From Hyposmocoma kahamanoa (lineage: Eukaryota; Arthropoda; Insecta; Lepidoptera; Cosmopterigidae): a stretch of 64,000 bases of DNA. Below are positions 31,019 to 42,571 of the stretch, in pieces (the first letter of the stretch is position 1; every line of letters starts with the position of its first letter). Below the pieces are notes generated by a model. The model had not been told where the DNA came from, made no database searches, and was given only the letters and a program-made list of their open reading frames with translations. Location: the NCBI RefSeq assembly GCF_003589595.1, contig NW_020653726.1:12577807-12641806 (forward strand). Direction: 5' to 3'. Both the position numbers and the translations under genes were made by a program.

Positions 31019-31940
31019 CGAGAATGTCCCGAATATGCGTGAGAATTCTCCGGAACACACGTGCTGCGCGTTTACTCTCGTATCTAGTTTGTACATTGCA
31101 CAATTGAAATTGTTCATGATGTTCCATCCATTTCAAAGATATTATAATATGTTTTTATTTAATTTGTAGTAATTTATTATTCTTGCTATTATTGTTTATT
31201 GTTATTGTTTTATTACATAATTTAATTTTGTTTTGTTGTGCACGTAAACCCGTTATTGTATTTATTGTGTCCTGTATTTTGGTCTGTAAAATTCACACTT
31301 CGACGAACTTAAATAACTTATAAAAAATATCTCAAAAGATACTTTTTCGACTACCTACGAATTTTCACTACCTGTTCCATGCATTTTGATTACCAGGTGT
31401 CTCATTTTCTCGTTATTTAACTGTTTTATATTCATGACTAAACCAAAATTTTGAAGTTACGTAAGGTGTACTTTCAACGCAATGTAGAGTCGTAGCGTTG
31501 TGCGAAATTTCTCATTAGGTTCGTGAATTCCCTTTAAAGTGGTTCGAATTCTCCATCCTAATACGTATTACATGTACAGTAGAATTATTATTTTAAAAAT
31601 GTGTTGTATATATTCTCTACAGCAGCGATGGACAGATTTGTTTGGAAAGTGTTATTTGCTTAAAAAATTTGCTTAGATATGTGGATGGTTCACATAATGA
31701 TAATATTATGGAAAGTCGTGTACAATGAAGTAGTCTTATTTAACTTTAACGTACAACTATTTTCTTAATATCTCTCGACAATCATCGTATTTCGGATATC
31801 GTCGGATTTCCATCAGTTGCCCTGTGCACTTGGTGCAGACAGGACGATCTCCACCGTCTTGGAAGTATACATATACAGAAGCTACTACTTTTGATATTTT
31901 GTTAACTTGGTTTTTGTACATTGTTGCGACATTTAATTTG
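31019..31940. other. No gene seen
   Basis: AT-rich; no conserved coding text or repeat recognised. Confidence 0.6.
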
Positions 31941-31944
31941 AAGT

Positions 31945-32075
31945 TTATCATGAGTTTTTCGGTGAAAGAAAACATCGTGATGAAACCTGCACGTTGAAGG
32001 TTCACAACCCTCGGAATACGTGTGAAGTCCCTAACCTGCATTGGGTCAGCGTGGGGGACTACGGCCTAAACCAGA
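31945..32075 (+). repeat. SINE family-4 fragment
   Basis: Blocks GAGTTTTTCGGTGAAAGAAA, ACATCGTGATGAAACCTGCA, GAATACGTGTGAAGTCCC and GGGGGACTACGGCCTAAAC match the body of a common lepidopteran SINE also seen at 33180-33250 and 53105-53655. The tRNA-like head is missing. The minus-strand frame across it is not a gene. Confidence 0.75.
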
Positions 32076-32639
32076 GAACAAAAAAGTAACGAGAACGGAC
32101 ACTCTCCGCCCCTCCCTAGCTTTAGTTACCGCACCACACCCCGCACATTGCCGGCACATTGACTGAACGGCAAAAAGGCTGTCGGCGAGCCGTTTTCGCG
32201 CTAAGACGGCTTTGATATTTGAACATAGTTTTCATATTTATTCATTACGAAACTTGTACGTTAATATATTACATCATTTTACGTTACTATTTGTAATGGT
32301 TGTGAATTGTGCCGTGTACGGCTGTTTATCATCAAAACGGGATAAAGAGAGGAGTTTCTTTCAATTTCCCTAAAGATGAAAAAAACTAGTAAAATAAACT
32401 TGTCTGAGACTCATTCAGTCATGGTTTTCTTAATTTATTTAGTGCAGAGTAATACATAATACAGATTTATTATATCAATATAATGAGACGACATAACTTC
32501 GTGAGCTAGTAGACAATGGTTATCGAATTTGTATTGCCGATAAATATTACGTAGTGAATATAACTAATTATTAACTAGCTAATAATAAACTTGGACACGT
32601 AACTTATAACACGTTGGTTAACTTTTTTTCTGTTGGTCG
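32076..32639. other. No gene seen
   Basis: Starts with a CG-rich spot at 32100-32215 and becomes AT-rich. The plus text around 32296-32370 (MVVNCAVYGC, then a frame change, then FFQFP) faintly recalls the start of a THAP zinc finger, a common transposase-derived domain, but it is too short to claim. Confidence 0.35.
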
Positions 32640-32842
32640 ACTGCCTCCGTGGCCGAACGGTTACCATGCCGGACTGCCACACAGAGGTCCCAGGTGCGAT
32701 TCCCGGGCCTGGAGATATATTTATATGGCCCAAATTTATTTCTCTCGTGAGTTTGGGTGTAATTTGGTGTCTATGTGTGTGTCCACAGCACCCGCGACAC
32801 AGGATTTCCCCAGTGCGGAGCTATATTGAGTGTGTGCGTTGG
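32640..32842 (+). repeat. tRNA-derived SINE (family 1)
   Basis: The head ACTGCCTCCGTGGCCGAACG and B-box-like GGTGCGATTCCCGGGC, body TATTTCTCTCGTGAGTTT, end GTGTGTGCGTTGG. The expected trinucleotide tail is absent. Confidence 0.88.
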
Positions 32843-33178
32843 TTAACTTATTTAAAAATACCTGTCCAAAGTATATAAGTCCTTTCAGTAAATTTTTTAA
32901 ATAAATCTTCAATATCGTTCTAGTTAGTAATTAACGAAAAATATTAATTATATTGATATAAATACCTAATGAACATGTATAATTATTAGGATTCTATTAA
33001 TAAATTTATAGATAACAGATTCACGTTAGAATTTTCGCTGTCGTAACATAATAAATAGTATGAGATAGTGGCGGGTAACCCCGCCACTTCACGCACACAT
33101 TTGCGCGTGTGCAGATAGCGCCTTGCTGTATGTACTAGTAGTAGGTAACTAACTTTCGACCGTTGTATGGAGTGTCCG
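32843..33178. other. No gene seen
   Basis: AT-rich, with short AATTAT-type symmetry only. Confidence 0.6.
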
Positions 33179-33179
33179 G

Positions 33180-33250
33180 GGTGTGCCTAAACCCTCATCT
33201 GAAAGGAGACCCGTGCCCAGCAGTGAGATCTATAAACGGGTTGATGATTA
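33180..33250 (+). repeat. SINE family-4 3' end
   Basis: CCTAAACCCTCATCTGAAAG, then CCCGTGCCCAGCAGTGAGAT, then a GTTGATGATTATGAC tail, the 3' terminus of the family. Confidence 0.75.
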
Positions 33251-33349
33251 TGACGAAATGTTATTTAAAAATTGGATATGGTTTTATAGCTCTATATAAT
33301 TCACATGGAAATTAAGACCAAATAACAATAAAGTATTAATAGATGGGTT

Positions 33350-33440
33350 ATTCACTCAGGTTGGATTTGGTACATTTAATGTTGGGTGGTTTCAATTCGG
33401 AGCCAACTAGTAAAACTTTGTCAACCTGTTTGGATTCTAC
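33350..33440 (+). repeat. Dispersed repeat, plus copy
   Basis: Reads GGTTGGATTTGGTACATTTA then GGGTGGTTTCAATTCGGAGC. It is the counterpart of 8850-8965. Confidence 0.6.
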
Positions 33441-33502
33441 TAAGTGTTTTTTTGATATATTGTTTTTCTAATGGGGACTGTCAAGTTCAATAATGATCAA
33501 AA

Positions 33503-33925
33503 CCCCTAATAAAGTAGGAGCTTCTTGTGAAAGAGTTCGTCCAGGGAAGTACTGCCACCTTATCAATTTTTACTGCGAAGCAGTAATGTGAACATTTCTG
33601 TGTTTCGTTTTGAAAGGTAACTGGTGAAATTACAAGCACATGGGACTTGTCACCTCATGACTCAGCGTGATAGGCGCAGTGGAAGTGTCCCTCAGTTCTT
33701 TACGATTTAACTCGTTTAAATGTTGTCTGGAAGACGTCTCGCTTTTAACAATAAGACCGCCTTTGCCCACATCAGTTGTTTATGTTCTATTATTGCTCTT
33801 GTGTGTGAGCAATAAAGTGTATATCTAGCTCTGAGTAGCACAGCAACTGTTATGGATAGGCGTGTCGCTTACCTTTAGGGGTACGACTAGCAGTTGGTCT
33901 CGTCACTTAGTATCACAAAAAAGTA
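33503..33925 (+). repeat. Family-2 repeat carrying a LINE-tail insert
   Basis: The family-2 order is GAAAGAGTTCGTCCAGGGAA, GCAGTAATGTGAACATTTCT, CTCAGTTCTTTACGATTTAA, then the insert, then GCTCTGAGTAGCACAGCAAC and TTAGTATCACAAAAAAG. The insert (about 33712-33829) reads GTTTAAATGTTGTCTGGAAG, ATAAGACCGCCTTTGCCC and AGCAATAAAGTGTATA. I recognise this as resembling a lepidopteran LINE 3' UTR with its poly(A) signal; the insert interrupts the TTTAA-AGCTCTGAG block. Confidence 0.7.
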
Positions 33926-34412
33926 AAGATTTATAAAAATTGGAACAATCATCATGAATTCGGAAATCCGAAGATTACCGAAAGAATCTATGAGAATGGT
34001 TATACTGTACATATTGAATGGTAACAAGTCTCCATAATAAACTTAATTAACCAAAAAGGTAATTATGTGGGCTTTTTCACTTAAATTCTATAAATGTACG
34101 AAGTACAAAAGCAGTCCTTAAAATGTATATTTCTTTATTCTCGCCTACGTCTCGGATTTCAATTACTTAACAAATTGAGGGCCAAGATGCAAGCCTTGAG
34201 AGACACCTGACTACCAACGCAATTTGCTTAACGCCAGACGTGACACTCTGTAGGGGGAAGATGACCTCACCTAATCTATTTAATGTCAATCACTATGATG
34301 GATTTCTACGTTAATAATAACGTAAAGGAACGAATATTGCACTTGGTTCCCAATGTCATATAGGACTAGCCGAATTGCCTGTGAATTTAATTTTAAACAA
34401 TTGTACCCTATT
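33926..34412. other. No gene seen
   Basis: AT-rich; nothing recognised. Confidence 0.6.
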
Positions 34413-34414
34413 TA

Positions 34415-34770
34415 GTAACAGTAGAGCTCCTTGTGAAAGAGTTATTTTTTATTTTCTATTTTTATTATTACAAAGACGGGACGTACAAGTCGTGGGCCTG
34501 GTGGTAAGTGACACGCCTGTCCCAAAATTTCGATATGCCTGTAATTTCACCAAAGAGTTTATCCAACAAAGTACTGGCACCTTACCTATTTCTACCGCCA
34601 AACATTAAAGTGAGCATTACTGCGTTTTGAACTGAGCTACCGGTTTTGAAGGTTTAAGGGTGCTGGTGAAATTACAGGCATATGGAACTTGTCAACTTAT
34701 GTATGATGGGCGTAGTGGCAATGTTCCTCATATCTTTAAGATTTAAAGCTCTGTGTGGCACTGCAACTAC
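34415..34770 (+). repeat. Family-2 repeat with an inverted family-2 fragment inside
   Basis: The outer copy is plus: ACAGTAGAGCTCCTTGTGAA, then, after the insert, TACTGGCACCTTACCTATTT, GTGCTGGTGAAATTACAGGC and ATTTAAAGCTCTGTGTGGCA. The insert 34442-34551 is a minus-oriented, internally deleted copy (ACGGGACGTACAAGTCGTGG, GTAAGTGACACGCCTGTCCC, GCCTGTAATTTCACC). AAAGAG occurs on both sides (34436-34441 and 34552-34557), consistent with a 6-bp target-site duplication. Confidence 0.75.
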
Positions 34771-34774
34771 CATA

Positions 34775-35425
34775 CTGCAACTGTTCTCCTTTTGCTATCC
34801 TATCTGCTAATAGTGACGACATATCTGTTGTATCACGTTACAAACTTAACTATAATGTTGCCCATTAACCCTTCCCGGAACGTACTGTATTGACCTATAT
34901 CAAATACCGCGCTTGAACTCGCGTTTTCTTTTTGAATTAAAATGTATAATAACAGACATAATATACATCATCATATGAGCTTATACAAATCCACTGATGA
35001 CCATAACCCTCTTCCGGAGCACACTTACTCTCCCGGTCTTGTGCCGCTCGCATCCAACCGCCGCCGGCCACCTTCCGTCCAACTTGCTACAGGTTAAAGA
35101 CAATATAAACTACGTTTGCTTTGACGTGTGTCGCCACTCCAGAACAATCTGCTCACGTAACCGACCCATTGCCACTTCAGCTTACTGATTTTTCCAGCTA
35201 ATTCTGGCTGTCTAACGTACGACTTCATTACGAATTCGGTCAATTAGAAAAACCCCAAGCATCGATAGAGCAACTTTAAAATTGTTTATAGAATATACAC
35301 ATATATACCTTAATATAAAAAACGTACATCGCTAGCCAACCAGCACTTATACAAACAATTCCACAGTGATTTGCTTGCGCTACGCGTACCTAATACACCT
35401 CCTCCCACACAAATCCACCCTACGC
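34775..35425. other. No gene seen
   Basis: Mixed composition with no conserved frame. Confidence 0.6.
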
Positions 35426-35428
35426 GCC

Positions 35429-35452
35429 TCTCTCTCTCTCTCTTTCTACTTA
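35429..35452 (+). repeat. (TC)n microsatellite
   Basis: A short TCTCTC run. A similar one is at about 37759-37775. Confidence 0.9.
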
Positions 35453-35667
35453 TGATAATAATATTGATTTTGTTGGTTCATGAAAAGCAGGAGAGGCATA
35501 CCATATCTTTCAAAGTGAGAATTAAAGAAAGAAATACAGCACAGTTTATCCCGAGCAAAAATTCCCCCTTTTTGTTCACTGCATTTCAGGTCCAGAAAAA
35601 ACGATGTTCCATGGGTGCTGCCGCTCCGTTTTGTCATCGCAAGGGCAACGCTATGATTTCAACGCAC

Positions 35668-36463
35668 CAACTTTTTTTTTTGAAGGATATTTTGCAGTTG
35701 GCCTGATGGCGCTGATGGTCTTGACTGCGCCACCGGAGAAAAGGGCGAGCTGAAGGCTCATAACCCCTAAAATAAACTTAAAGCTAAGTAGCGGGCATGA
35801 GGGCGCCCAAGTGGGCACGGACCCCGGCTCAGGGCGCTACTGGAGACTTCCGCCAGAAGGGCGTGCTGTAGGAGAGAATCTACCAGTGTACGTGCTGAAA
35901 TGAGGGGCTCTACGACCTCGCCGGCGAGGACGGTTTGTGCGTGCGGGACGGGACTGACTAGCGATCTGGTTGGCCTTCAAAGTGGCGAGAGTGATAGGGT
36001 CGTCAGGGTCGTTGAGGACTTCCCTTGGCCGGAGGGTCCTACGTACGCGGTGGGGTTGTTCCCTGAGGGGGTCGTAAGAGGATGCAGCCACCACGAGGGG
36101 GTTGGGGTGGTGAGGAGTAGAGTCGAAGTATTTCCTCGATGCCTGTTTCATGAATTGGGCTATTGTGGGAAGCTGTAAATCTATGTGGAGGTTAGCGTTG
36201 CGCAGGTACCACGGGGCACCCGTCGCGTTGCGCATGAATCTATTTTGGAGAGCCTGCAGGCGGTGTATTAGCGCGGGATTTGCATGAGCGAATGCGACGC
36301 TGGCGTACGTCATGATTGGGCGGATGCAGGTCGTGTACAATCTCACCTTATTGCGAAGTGCCACAGGAGCAATGCGGTGTCGCAAACAAACGTCGTCCCT
36401 CCCTCCTTCGTCTTCTGACCCCTTGTTCGAAAAGTACGCGTTCCGCGCGCCATTCCGACGCAC
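35668..36463 (-). pseudogene. Jockey-like non-LTR ORF2 C-terminal relic with tail
   Basis: The minus-strand open frame 36463-35837 reads RIAPVALRNKVRLYTTCIRP, IMTYASVAFAHANPALIHRL, QALQNRFMRNATGAPWYLRN, NLHIDLQLPTIAQFMKQASR, then HHPNPLVVAASSYDP, and ends in a basic, Pro/Arg-rich tail. This matches the thumb and C-terminal region of Jockey-clade ORF2. RT catalytic motifs are absent because the copy is 5'-truncated. A 3' UTR follows to a poly(A) stretch (poly(T) on plus, about 35670-35681). ACGCACCA occurs at both ends (about 36459 and 35662) and could be a short target-site duplication. The plus-strand frames here are by-products of GC content. Confidence 0.88.
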
Positions 36464-36600
36464 CAGGTGGCATGCATGAAGTTCTAATTTTATATGTTGT
36501 ATACAATGCAGCGTAACCGCTCAGAGGTCACAACGACGACGCAACGCATTGTGTGGCATCGCTCAAAGGAAACCCCATTTACATACATCTAAAATGTATT
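36464..36600. other. CG-rich patch
   Basis: Contains ACGACGACGCAACGCATTGT and GACGCACCAGGTGGCATGC. Words like these occur in the CG-rich insert at 19795-19913, so this may be another fragment of that small DNA element. Confidence 0.4.
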
Positions 36601-36867
36601 GCAGTTCGTCGTTTTGTGCACTCAACATGGCAAACACTGAATCGCTCCGACGTCGATCCCAAGTGTACGTTCTGAGCATTGTCTAAGGTCGATTGTGTAA
36701 CAGATTTCAGTATAGGAAAGGGAAAAATTTTGTTTCGCTCTCTTTTAAAGTTACAACGGAGCTGATGTAAAACGTGTTCTAATGTTACAGAAAAGATAAA
36801 TCAGACTAATAATAAACGTGCAAAGAAAAATATCTGCATTTTTTTAAATCCATATACATATATATTT

Positions 36868-37030
36868 GTTACAGCCCCGTACAAGGGCTCACATAGACAC
36901 CGACAAATTACACCCAAGCCCACGTGAAAAATAGATGTAGACCATACAAATATTGCTCCCGACCCGGGTATCGAACCCAGGACCTCTGCGAGGTAGCACC
37001 ACATGGTAATCGTTTGGCCACGGTAGCACT
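36868..37030 (-). repeat. tRNA-derived SINE (family 1), diverged minus copy
   Basis: The minus strand shows a degraded head (CTACCGTGGCCAAACGATTA) and GGTTCGATACCCGGGTC, with a shortened, mutated body ending in TACGGGGCTG. It is older than the other copies judging by substitutions. Confidence 0.8.
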
Positions 37031-37117
37031 TTATTATATTTAAATTAGTAACAGACTTATAAACTATTTTAGTACATTATTTTTAAACTTATATCGAGTA
37101 AAAATCTATCAGATGCC

Positions 37118-37345
37118 TTATGAGTGGTCCATTTTCTCAGCAATCATTTTCAGGATGCTGTTGCTTTTGTTATGTAATCTATTTAAAAGAGAATCGATTT
37201 TCTTCCGTAATTCGGCAGAAATGGAGTTTGTCCGTGTTTCCGCAAACATACAACATACAACAGACGCGCTACAGAGCTTCGGCAGCCGCAACAGCATCCT
37301 AAAAGTATTGTCGTACTGGGTATATAACACTGTATAAACACTGTC
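37118..37345 (-). pseudogene. Non-LTR ORF2 C-terminal relic, minus
   Basis: The minus frame reads YTQYDNTFRMLLRLPKLCSA, then CMFAETRTNSISAELRKKID, then NKSNSILKMIAEKMD. It has the same YNNAFR...MFAE...RK...NSIL pattern as 16655-16873, so both derive from one LINE family. The upstream minus frame to 37444 is not convincingly homologous. Confidence 0.7.
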
Positions 37346-38930
37346 GTTTATTTTTAATATCTTGCAAGAAATTATGACTATGCGGTCTCCTTCATCGTCA
37401 TCCCACCGTTTTATCATCGTCTTTACTGGTTCCTGGACATTCACTTTATAATTTTGAATTGTTCTCGAATCCCTTTTCCTTCATTATTCTTACGTTGGTT
37501 CGTTCCGTCATCTCTCTGACCAAAATTCTCCTCGAAGCGAGAGTGCGTGCTTATTTATCATCATGTAAACTCCAACTCCACTTAGTACTGTTTTAAAGCA
37601 TTACATATATATTCGCAAATAGGCCCTATGGGGTAAAGACCTGGATTTTCGACTGCTTAATGCTAGTAAGGAGTGTTTTAAAATGTTTCTACCTTTTTTT
37701 TCACTGTATTATTTTGTTACAGCTTTTCTTTTCCTCTTCTAAAAAAATTTATGTGGACCTCTCTCTCTCTCTCTTTTACTCTAACTAAGGCTAGGCTACA
37801 AAATACACAAAAAGAAGGGCAACTGAAATACAACCTGAGATATAAATTATACAATACATGAAATAAGAACAAGCTAATACTAACTAATCAAGAACGAAAT
37901 TGCAGTAAACCATAAGGTTTACCGTCTTTACAATGAACTCCCGCAGCCTATATCCGAATTGCCCGACTTGGGCTCATTCAGAGGGCAAATGCGGGCGCGG
38001 CAGCGGAATCGTGTGAAAGCGCGGCCTCTGTGAACACAACGAGCGTCTACGTACATTTGATTTACACGCATCCGCGCCGCCGCTACTCTGAAGAAGGCCT
38101 TACAATTTTAAAAAGAGATTTTCATAGAAAATCCGTGCATAAAATTGATGAATACCTACTTGTCTTATTATAAATATGTCTCTACACAACAGTGGATGAA
38201 CACGTGCAGTGGATGATGATGATGATCTTCGACATGTAGGTCTAATCACGATGGTTACCTTTACATTAATAAACGTAAAATGGTAATTAACGCAAGGTTA
38301 CATGATTCGAAAACAAGTAATGGTGCCCGTCATTGGAATCTAATTAAGGATCTCCTACGTATCGTAGCTCTCGTCTCTTTTTCTGACGTCTTTTACTGAT
38401 GGGACGGAACAGCAGGCAATTTTTAGATAACGAATAATAATATACTTTATGTTGTGAAAGTAACTTTATAGTTGACATTTCAATTGTAATGGTCATAGCT
38501 AAAAAATCAAATGTAAGCTTAGGGAAAATGAGCCAGCAGCCTCCGGAATGCCTCGGCAGCCTACGTAATGCTTCGGCAGGTTTCCGATGATTATTCACCA
38601 AAAATCTTCTCCATCACGGAACATGGTTCGCTTCTTCTTCTTCAACAAGACTAATATACACTTGGTAATAAATCAACTTGTAACATTACTATGTAAGAGT
38701 AAGCACGACAGTGCGCGACTTGTGTGTGAGCTATTTAAAGCGCTAGATACTGCTATTTTCGCATAGAGAATAGTAATATCTCGCGCTTCTATGTCGTTCT
38801 CGCGCAAATCGAACCCTATCGTGCTAGCCCTACTGAAGAAAGGCTAGGCGCATGCACGACGCGGTAAGGTCTCTTGTAATGCCGTCCTACCACACATGGG
38901 CGACGAGCCTTACTTATTTCTTTATGGTAC
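37346..38930. other. No gene seen
   Basis: Contains a (TC)n run near 37759 and a CG-rich spot at 37978-38100 whose ends are loosely complementary (CAGAGGGCAAATGCGGGCGC; GCGCCGCCGCTACTCTG), possibly a decayed MITE. Also a ATGATGATGATG run at 38213. Confidence 0.5.
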
Positions 38931-38939
38931 CAAGTTGTG

Positions 38940-39121
38940 CGTCTGGTGGTCAGTGACACGCCTGTCTATAACAGTTGCAGTGCCTGTAATTTCACCAGCA
39001 CCCTTACCCTTCGAAACCGGAACACAGTAATGCTCATATTTGTTCTTGGCGGCAAAAATTAGGTAATGTAATCAACAATTCCCTGGACGAACTCTTCCAT
39101 AACAAGCTCTACTGCTACTAA
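38940..39121 (-). repeat. Family-2 repeat, internally deleted
   Basis: On plus it reads CAAGTTGTGCGTCTGGTGGT, GTGACACGCCTGTCTATAAC, then directly TGCCTGTAATTTCACCAGCA, and ends AGCTCTACTGCTAC. About 90 bp between the GTTGCAGTG block and the CCTGTAATTTC block are missing. Confidence 0.8.
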
Positions 39122-39560
39122 AAATTAATGATTGAAGTGTTAATTATAGAAGACTATACATATATGTATGAAATAAAACTATACTTAATTGATTTCAAAT
39201 TAAAATAAAACGTGTAGGATACTTTTTGATCCCTTGGTCTTTTCTTCAACGTAATTATATACTGTAAAAGCAATTTTCCTTCCCATTCAAAACTCCAACA
39301 TCTTTACTATAACTTAAGTTTTAAACTTAGTAGCCTCAAGTTAAATTATAACGACGTAGACTCGAGTTTGGTTAAAGTCTAGCCAAGGACTGAAATTATG
39401 TGGTTTAACCGGACTGTGCGCGCGCTACTACGCCTTCCGACAATAATGGTTTGTAAGAAGTTAATTTATAAAGTAACATGCGGGCAGAGTTTGCAAGTTT
39501 CTATTAGACCCTGATTTTAATACCTGAACCATTACGAAGTAATAATGTATTTATAACGTA
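39122..39560. other. No gene seen
   Basis: AT-rich; nothing recognised. Confidence 0.6.
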
Positions 39561-39561
39561 A

Positions 39562-39716
39562 ACACTCATAGCCCACACTATGGAAACCCTATATCGCGAG
39601 TGCCATGGATACACACATAGACCGCCATAAATTACACCCAAACTCGCGAGAGAAATAAATGTGGGAAAATAGAAATATTTCTCCCGGCCCGGGAATCGAA
39701 TCCGGGACCTCGGGTA
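39562..39716 (-). repeat. tRNA-derived SINE (family 1), head truncated
   Basis: The minus strand has the B-box-like GGATTCGATTCCCGGGCC and most of the body, but the A-box half of the head is missing: sequence similarity stops at CCCGAGG. Confidence 0.82.
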
Positions 39717-41650
39717 TTAAGTATTTAACTACCACGTCTACCGATATAATATTAATTCTAAGAACTTCTATCTATATTGTTAAAGGCCCTTCCGGTGTAT
39801 CTTACTGCATGGGTCAGCACTTCCGAGCTAATAAAATGTGTACGGGATAATTAAAGCACAATGATAAACTGTCCCAGTAGTTTCTTCGGAGATGAGTTGG
39901 CCTAGAATAATAAGCTATCTACGCCATCTAATAGCAATTCCGCCAATTCCTTTCCCTAAAATACAACGCCATCTGTTCATTTATTTGAATAACTTTTGCT
40001 TCTGCTACGAACAGACTCCTGATGCGTTTTAGATGATAGCTGTCTCTAAATTTTGTCGTAGTCTTGCTATTGTGCGTTAGATGTCGCTTTAACAAAATCT
40101 AGTGAAATATTATTAATTACATTTATTAGATTAGAATACTAAGTATCTAAGTTCACAAAAATACTAGGGGCGACATGTTTTATATATAACATAGAGAATT
40201 ATAAATTTTATATTTATTATAAAATATATATTTTATATTATTTATAAATTTAATTCGGTAATGTACCTATGTTTAATTTATATTTCACTGTACCTAGAGT
40301 TAAGTTCAACTAATTTCTGAAAACTAAAAGTTTTTATTTTTTGTACTTAATAATGTTCACGCATCATTCTTATTTACCTAATGTATCGCATAGATATATT
40401 TATGTAGCACCCCACCCTGAATCTGCCGGGCTAGGGTGCCTAGATTGAGTCTAGAAACATCGAATTTCACCTAACTACCTGAAAAGTACGTACAAGTCTA
40501 CACAGAACTACGCATGCGCGTACTCTATCGATCCCGAAACCCTTCCAGCGGGCGTTCATTTGACCGGTGATAACATATTGGTGAGTACATCCCGTGTTTA
40601 AAATCATTTTCCAAATTCATCAAATTTAATAAAACAAATTTAGAATTTAAATAAGAATAAGTACATCGCGTGCATGTACCTTGCTGTGGCGTTAATCATT
40701 ATAATAGCCAGTCTGGTCAGGCTACACGTAAGTTAAAAAATATCTCAAATATTTTTATCTGTGTATTGTTTTTGTGTCGTCCTCACGCTTTCTATTTAAC
40801 GTCACGCAAGGGCAACAAGCCTATTGAGAAATTTTCAAAATTTAAAAATGAATTTCAAAAAGATGACCTTGAGAGTTCATCACGTAATTTGTAACTGCGT
40901 ATCAAAATACCCCTGCTTCAATATCCTATTTCTTCTTGAACTTTCGCATTTTTTTCTATTGTTCTGTATTTCGGTTATAGCATACTCTATGTGATGTTTT
41001 TCTGTGTATATACTTAGCAAGTTACTTAAGTCGGAGTGAACGATTATTGCGTAGTTCTTAAGAAATGCCACGTCAGATACGCAACAGGTCCGGGAGTTTG
41101 CGCTGTTGCACGTATTTGGTTGTGAAATTTTCCAAAACATATTATAATAACAATAATTTTGGTTCGTAAGTGCAATGAAAACCAGCCAACAGGCTCAGAA
41201 AGAAAAAAATATTAAAATAATAATAAAAATAATAATTTTAACTTATTAAGGCCCCGTGTAAAAATATATACGTGAAATGATTCAGACTCAGACAATAATA
41301 ATTTCTATGATCACTTATACGCCCAAGTAAGTAACTAGGGCCTGAAGCGTATCAATTATATGTAGTACAGTTTGATGCAATAGGGCGTTTAACGCGTTTC
41401 ACATTGTAGTTCACTGAATCTCAGGAGGTTACGTGCGAAATTATCGGAAAGATATTTTATCTCAACACTATATCAACGTATACACCTTGCTGCATTTCCT
41501 TGATATCGGCCCGCAAATGTTGGAGTCATTCTCCCTTACGACATTTCAAATTTTTACCGTTGGTATGTCACTAGCGATTCAATTGCAACATTTAGTAATT
41601 TCTATTGCCCACATTTTTTTCACCTAATCCAAACTAATTTTATAAATGTA
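39717..41650. other. No gene seen; possible LTR-like block
   Basis: A GC-richer block at about 40405-40580 starts TGTAGCACCCCACCCTGAAT and has the look of an LTR, but no second copy, clear end or following gag was found. AT-rich symmetry at 40195-40260. No gene recognised on either strand. Confidence 0.35.
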
Positions 41651-41659
41651 AAACCAATT

Positions 41660-41915
41660 TTATTACGTTTTAACTAAACCGCTGAATCGAATTCGATGAA
41701 TTTTGGTATATATAGATTGGACCTTGGAGAAGGACATAGGCTACATTTCGTTATAAAAATAAATCTTAAAGGGGGTGAAATAGGGGACAAAAGTTTGTAT
41801 GGAAAACCAATCATTTCTCAAATAAGCAGTACAGTAGGCTACTCGAAGTACTTATTCTACGCAGACGAAGAGACTGAGAGTGCCCGGGACCACCAACTAG
41901 TTCACAATAATTACA
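41660..41915 (+). repeat. Dispersed lepidopteran repeat fragment
   Basis: Blocks GATGAATTTTGGTATATATA, ACCTTGGAGAAGGACATAGG and TTCTACGCAGACGAAGAGAC resemble a repeat I recall as common in lepidopteran genomes. The open plus frame 41696-41953 arises from it and is not a gene. Confidence 0.55.
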
Positions 41916-41989
41916 AAAATCATAATAAAAAAGATAATCAATTGTCAATGTAAAAGTAGCTTAATTATTTATACCTTTTGCTGTTTCTG

Positions 41990-42250
41990 TCTGAAAATTA
42001 CACATTTTCACTGGAACATTATGACGTAGACAAATCTTATTCGATTTTCAAATAATGTTCCTTAATACTTACTTACTTAATTACCCATGTCCACATAAAC
42101 ATTATTAGATACGTAGACAAATCGTATTCGATTTTAAAATTTCAAATAATGTTGCTTACTAACTGTACTGTGTACTGTCTAAAAATTACACATGTCCACT
42201 TAAACATTATTACTTGGACAAATCGTATTCGATTTTCAAATTTCCAAATA
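41990..42250 (+). repeat. Three tandem copies of a roughly 90-bp unit
   Basis: The block CAAATC(T/G)TATTCGATTTT occurs at about 42031, 42118 and 42218. Each time it follows ACATTATT/ACATTATG and precedes CAAATAAT. The steps are 87 and 100 bp, so the tandem is slightly irregular. Confidence 0.8.
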
Positions 42251-42448
42251 ATAGTGATTATCACTAACCTATTATTTATTTATTGAGCATTGGCTATTGA
42301 GTCTTCAGCTTAAACAGGTAACAAATAATTATGAAACGTAAAACGTAATAATACTTTTAACCTAAAAATTAATTCGTGTAAGGATTGTAACTACAAAAAC
42401 CCGCCATTTTTTCTGATTTTGTCATAAAGGTTTGGTGGCTCCTTTCTC

Positions 42449-42571
42449 TGCCGCACGGTTGACAAATGGAACTCCCTTCCGGCACATGTCTTCCCTCCCT
42501 CTTATGATATGGGGTCCTTCAAACGAGGCGTGAAGAGGCATATTGTAGGCAGGCAGGGTGGAGGTGGCTAG
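42449..42571 (+). pseudogene. Non-LTR ORF2 extreme C-terminus and 3' UTR
   Basis: A 40-codon frame reads CRTVDKWNSLPAHVFPP, SYDMGSFKRGVKRHIVGRQ and GGGG, then a stop at 42569-42571. WNSLP...VFP..Y..G.FKRGV is the C-terminal signature of a lepidopteran LINE family of CR1/Jockey type. A short 3' UTR runs to an A-rich tail at about 42670-42682. The copy is strongly 5'-truncated. It may belong to the same family as 28637-29745. Confidence 0.75.

Noticed and set aside
32296..32370. THAP-type zinc finger exon
   Set aside because: Only about ten residues resemble the start of a THAP domain, followed by a frame break; too little to claim.
16899..35452. Simple-sequence runs (TA, GT, GA, TC) as regulatory elements
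   Set aside because: Ordinary microsatellites; no gene lies close enough to suggest a role.
1733..39716. Functional tRNA genes at the A/B-box-like heads
   Set aside because: The heads do not fold into complete cloverleaves by eye and each is followed by the same SINE body.
40405..40894. LTR followed by a gag-like frame
   Set aside because: Only a TG start and a GC-richer block were seen; no second LTR, primer-binding site or gag similarity.
41990..42250. CRISPR-like array
   Set aside because: Only three imperfect units with no constant short repeat; this is eukaryotic tandem duplication.
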